This document shows, piece after piece, positions 62,432 to 64,000 of a DNA stretch of 64,000 nt (positions are counted from its first letter, which is position 1; each line of letters begins with the position of its first letter). The stretch is from Paraburkholderia sp. BL23I1N1 (GTDB taxonomy: Bacteria; Pseudomonadota; Gammaproteobacteria; Burkholderiales; Burkholderiaceae): the NCBI RefSeq assembly GCF_003610295.1, contig NZ_RAPV01000004.1, positions 1 through 64,000 of the forward strand, read 5' to 3'. The notes beneath the pieces are model-generated. The model was not told the origin of the DNA, did no database searches, and worked only from the letters and a program-made list of their open reading frames with translations. The position numbers were made by a program, and so were the translations under genes.

Positions 62432-63674
62432 CCTGATGCGCAGATTGCGGGGCCAGCGTGCCGGTTCACCGCACACCATGCACCGATCGAACAAGGACGG
62501 CATCGCGAATGAACGTCTGCGCGTCGCTATCGTGTACCACTTTTTCCCGCATTACCGAAAAGGCGTTCTCGATGCGATCAGCCAGGACGATTTTGACGTG
62601 ACGTTCTTTGGCGACCCGGTAGAACGCTACCAGGGCATCCCTGCGTTGCGTTTCGAAATCGACGCGGATTTCAGGCCGGCCGCCGTCAAGGTGGTAAAGG
62701 ACATCTCGTTTCAATGGGCCGCGGTACACGCAGCCTTATCGAGCGAGTTCGACGTATTGGTATTGCTCGCCAATCCGAATTTCTTTACGACCTGGCTGGC
62801 GGCGGCAATCGGGCGCTTGACTGGCAAACGCGTGCTTTTCTGGGGGCACGGATTCCTGTCGGACGATCGGTCTTTGAAAAATTACATCAGGCGTATCTTC
62901 TTCTCGCTCGGACACGCACAGTATCTGTACGGCTACCGCGCCAAATGCATTGCGGAAAGTTTTGGTTTTCGCTCGAGGGACCTCTACGTAGGGTTCAACA
63001 GCCTGGACTACCAGTCTCAGTTGCGGACACGACGTGCGTTGTTGGAGCGTCCTGAAGAGCCTCGGCAATCCTCTGAAATTCGCGTCCTCGGTGTGTCCAG
63101 ATTGACGGACAAGTGCGCATACGACATATTGATGCATGCGGTGTCATTGGCGCAAGAAACGTCGGAGCGGCGATTCAAGTTGACGTTGATAGGCGGAGGC
63201 CCCGCGAAGAGCAAGCTTGAGGCGCTTGCCGCGCAATTGAAGCTGGACATCGACTTCGTTGGTGAGCTGTACGACGAGGAAGCGGTGGCCGGCTACATAT
63301 TTGATTCCGATGTTGTCGTGTCGCCCGGAAAAATCGGTTTGACCGCAATGCATTCGCTCATGTTCGGTACACCGGTCATTAGCCACTCCAACATGAACCA
63401 GCAGATGCCCGAAGTGGAGGCGGTTGCGCCGGGTATCTCGGGAATCTTATTCCGTTACGGCGACAGGGTTGACCTGTCGAGGTGTCTGATTTCGGTTCCG
63501 GACGTATTTCGTGACCGACGCCAGACGCGAGAGAACTGCTTCAGGATTATTGACGAAATATACAACCCTTTTAGGCAATGCGAAGTGCTCTCGGATGCGA
63601 TCCATGGCAAGGCGGCTGGGCAGGGCAACGACATGCAAGTACTCTATGGAGATGCGTATGAAGGCCGAGCTTAG
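62418..63674 (+). CDS. Glycosyltransferase
   Basis: A 418-aa GT-B protein. It starts at GTG 62418, six bases after GGAGG and inside the end of the previous gene; ATG 62436 is an alternative. Motifs: VAIVYHFFPHYRKGVLDAIS in the acceptor domain, and VLGVSRLTDKCAYDILMHAV, LTLIGGGPAKSKLEALAAQL, VVSPGKIGLTAMHSLMFGTP in the donor domain. GKIGLTAMHSLMFG stands where EX7E is usual, so it is a variant of the family. It is part of the same translationally coupled chain. Confidence 0.84.
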   Translation: MTIVNLMRRLRGQRAGSPHTMHRSNKDGIANERLRVAIVYHFFPHYRKGVLDAISQDDFDVTFFGDPVERYQGIPALRFEIDADFRPAAVKVVKDISFQWAAVHAALSSEFDVLVLLANPNFFTTWLAAAIGRLTGKRVLFWGHGFLSDDRSLKNYIRRIFFSLGHAQYLYGYRAKCIAESFGFRSRDLYVGFNSLDYQSQLRTRRALLERPEEPRQSSEIRVLGVSRLTDKCAYDILMHAVSLAQETSERRFKLTLIGGGPAKSKLEALAAQLKLDIDFVGELYDEEAVAGYIFDSDVVVSPGKIGLTAMHSLMFGTPVISHSNMNQQMPEVEAVAPGISGILFRYGDRVDLSRCLISVPDVFRDRRQTRENCFRIIDEIYNPFRQCEVLSDAIHGKAAGQGNDMQVLYGDAYEGRA

Positions 63675-64000
63675 AGTCGCGCTGCGCAGCGCCAGGAGGT
63701 TGTTCTGGCGGACGCTGCTCAGGTTGAACGACGTGCATCCAACGGTGCTATTCGGCGGCTATGGCGATATCAGCCGGGACTTTCATGCGGACGAATATGT
63801 CTACGTGGGTCCCGGCTGCCGGATCAATCCTGGCGTTCGTGTCGGCAGTTATTCGATGCTGGGTCCAGACGTGCAAATTGTGGGCAACGACCACGTCTTC
63901 GATATTCCGGGTGTCCCGATCATTTTTTGCGGCAGACCTGCGTTTCGTCCGACCCGTATCGGCAAGGACGTTTGGATCGGGGCCGGCGCGACCATTCTCT
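63658..64000 (+). CDS. Hexapeptide-repeat acyltransferase, cut by window edge
   Basis: The first 114 codons of a left-handed beta-helix acyltransferase (WbbJ/CysE-like): GPGCRINPGVRVGSYSMLGP, GPDVQIVGNDHVFDIPGVP with the catalytic His, and IGKDVWIGAGATIL at the edge. ATG 63658 follows GGAG with 6-base spacing and overlaps the previous gene by 17 bases. It probably acetylates the polymer, as acetyl groups are common in these polysaccharides. Confidence 0.85.
   Translation, partial: MKAELRVALRSARRLFWRTLLRLNDVHPTVLFGGYGDISRDFHADEYVYVGPGCRINPGVRVGSYSMLGPDVQIVGNDHVFDIPGVPIIFCGRPAFRPTRIGKDVWIGAGATIL

Noticed and set aside
1..64000. CRISPR array, rRNA or tRNA genes
   Set aside because: No regularly spaced repeats, and no rRNA or tRNA-like sequence was recognised on reading the window.

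Overview
The window looks like part of a large secondary replicon (megaplasmid or chromid) of a Burkholderiales bacterium, most likely Paraburkholderia, Caballeronia or Burkholderia. The reasons are the GC-rich coding sequence, the Rep_3-type initiator divergent from parAB across an iteron array, small families typical of this group (DUF2844/DUF3443, DUF3717, DUF6429, RES/Xre), and a polysaccharide locus ordered much like the cepacian genes of Burkholderia. This assignment comes from recognising families, not from a database search.

Layout. (1) 0-6.2 kb: a mobilisation module on the minus strand. It holds a small protein, MobC, another small protein, a large relaxase with a C-terminal LPD7-like domain, a frameshifted PH-domain membrane protein and a hypothetical, all tightly packed. 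A region with two strong dyads (oriT candidate) separates it from a divergent small plasmid protein. A cysteine-rich gene with its own Shine-Dalgarno sequence lies in another frame inside the relaxase gene. (2) 6.2-11.7 kb: plasmid backbone. A 682-aa ParB-like protein diverges from a KlcA/ArdB antirestriction gene across an operator region with a perfect 26-bp inverted repeat; small genes and a helix-turn-helix protein follow. A long imperfect inverted repeat lies at the two ends of the block. (3) 11.7-15.4 kb: a secreted protein, a frameshifted diguanylate cyclase, a ParE-type toxin pair, a RES/Xre pair and a ParD remnant. (4) 15.5-20.6 kb: replication and partition core, with repB, iterons, parA, parB and two palindromes that look like parS. 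(5) 20.7-34.4 kb: mostly decayed DNA (ISKra4, IS630 and IS6 remnants, a DUF3800 pseudogene, an integrase remnant, a sigma-factor remnant, a truncated ATPase) with some intact small genes. (6) 34.5-49.4 kb: a DUF2844/DUF3443 pair, a lone receiver protein, an AraC regulator, galU between two paralogous DJ-1-like/AraC regulators, an RmlC-like protein lacking key active-site residues, tandem paralogues of unknown function, an IS5 copy and two paralogous small membrane proteins. (7) 49.4-64 kb: one long exopolysaccharide operon running off the right edge.

How the genes work together. The mobilisation genes would nick oriT and prepare the replicon for transfer by a helper system; no mating-pair genes are seen here. 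RepB with the iterons starts replication, and ParA, ParB and the palindromes segregate the replicon. The toxin pairs would stabilise it. In the polysaccharide operon ManC, Gmd and Fcl convert mannose-1-phosphate to GDP-mannose and GDP-L-fucose, the WcaJ/BceB-like enzyme primes undecaprenyl phosphate, glycosyltransferases extend the unit, a flippase (fused here to a glycosyltransferase) exports it, and Wza, Wzb and Wzc handle export and chain-length control. GalU supplies UDP-glucose. A polymerase and a UDP-glucose dehydrogenase are not in the window.
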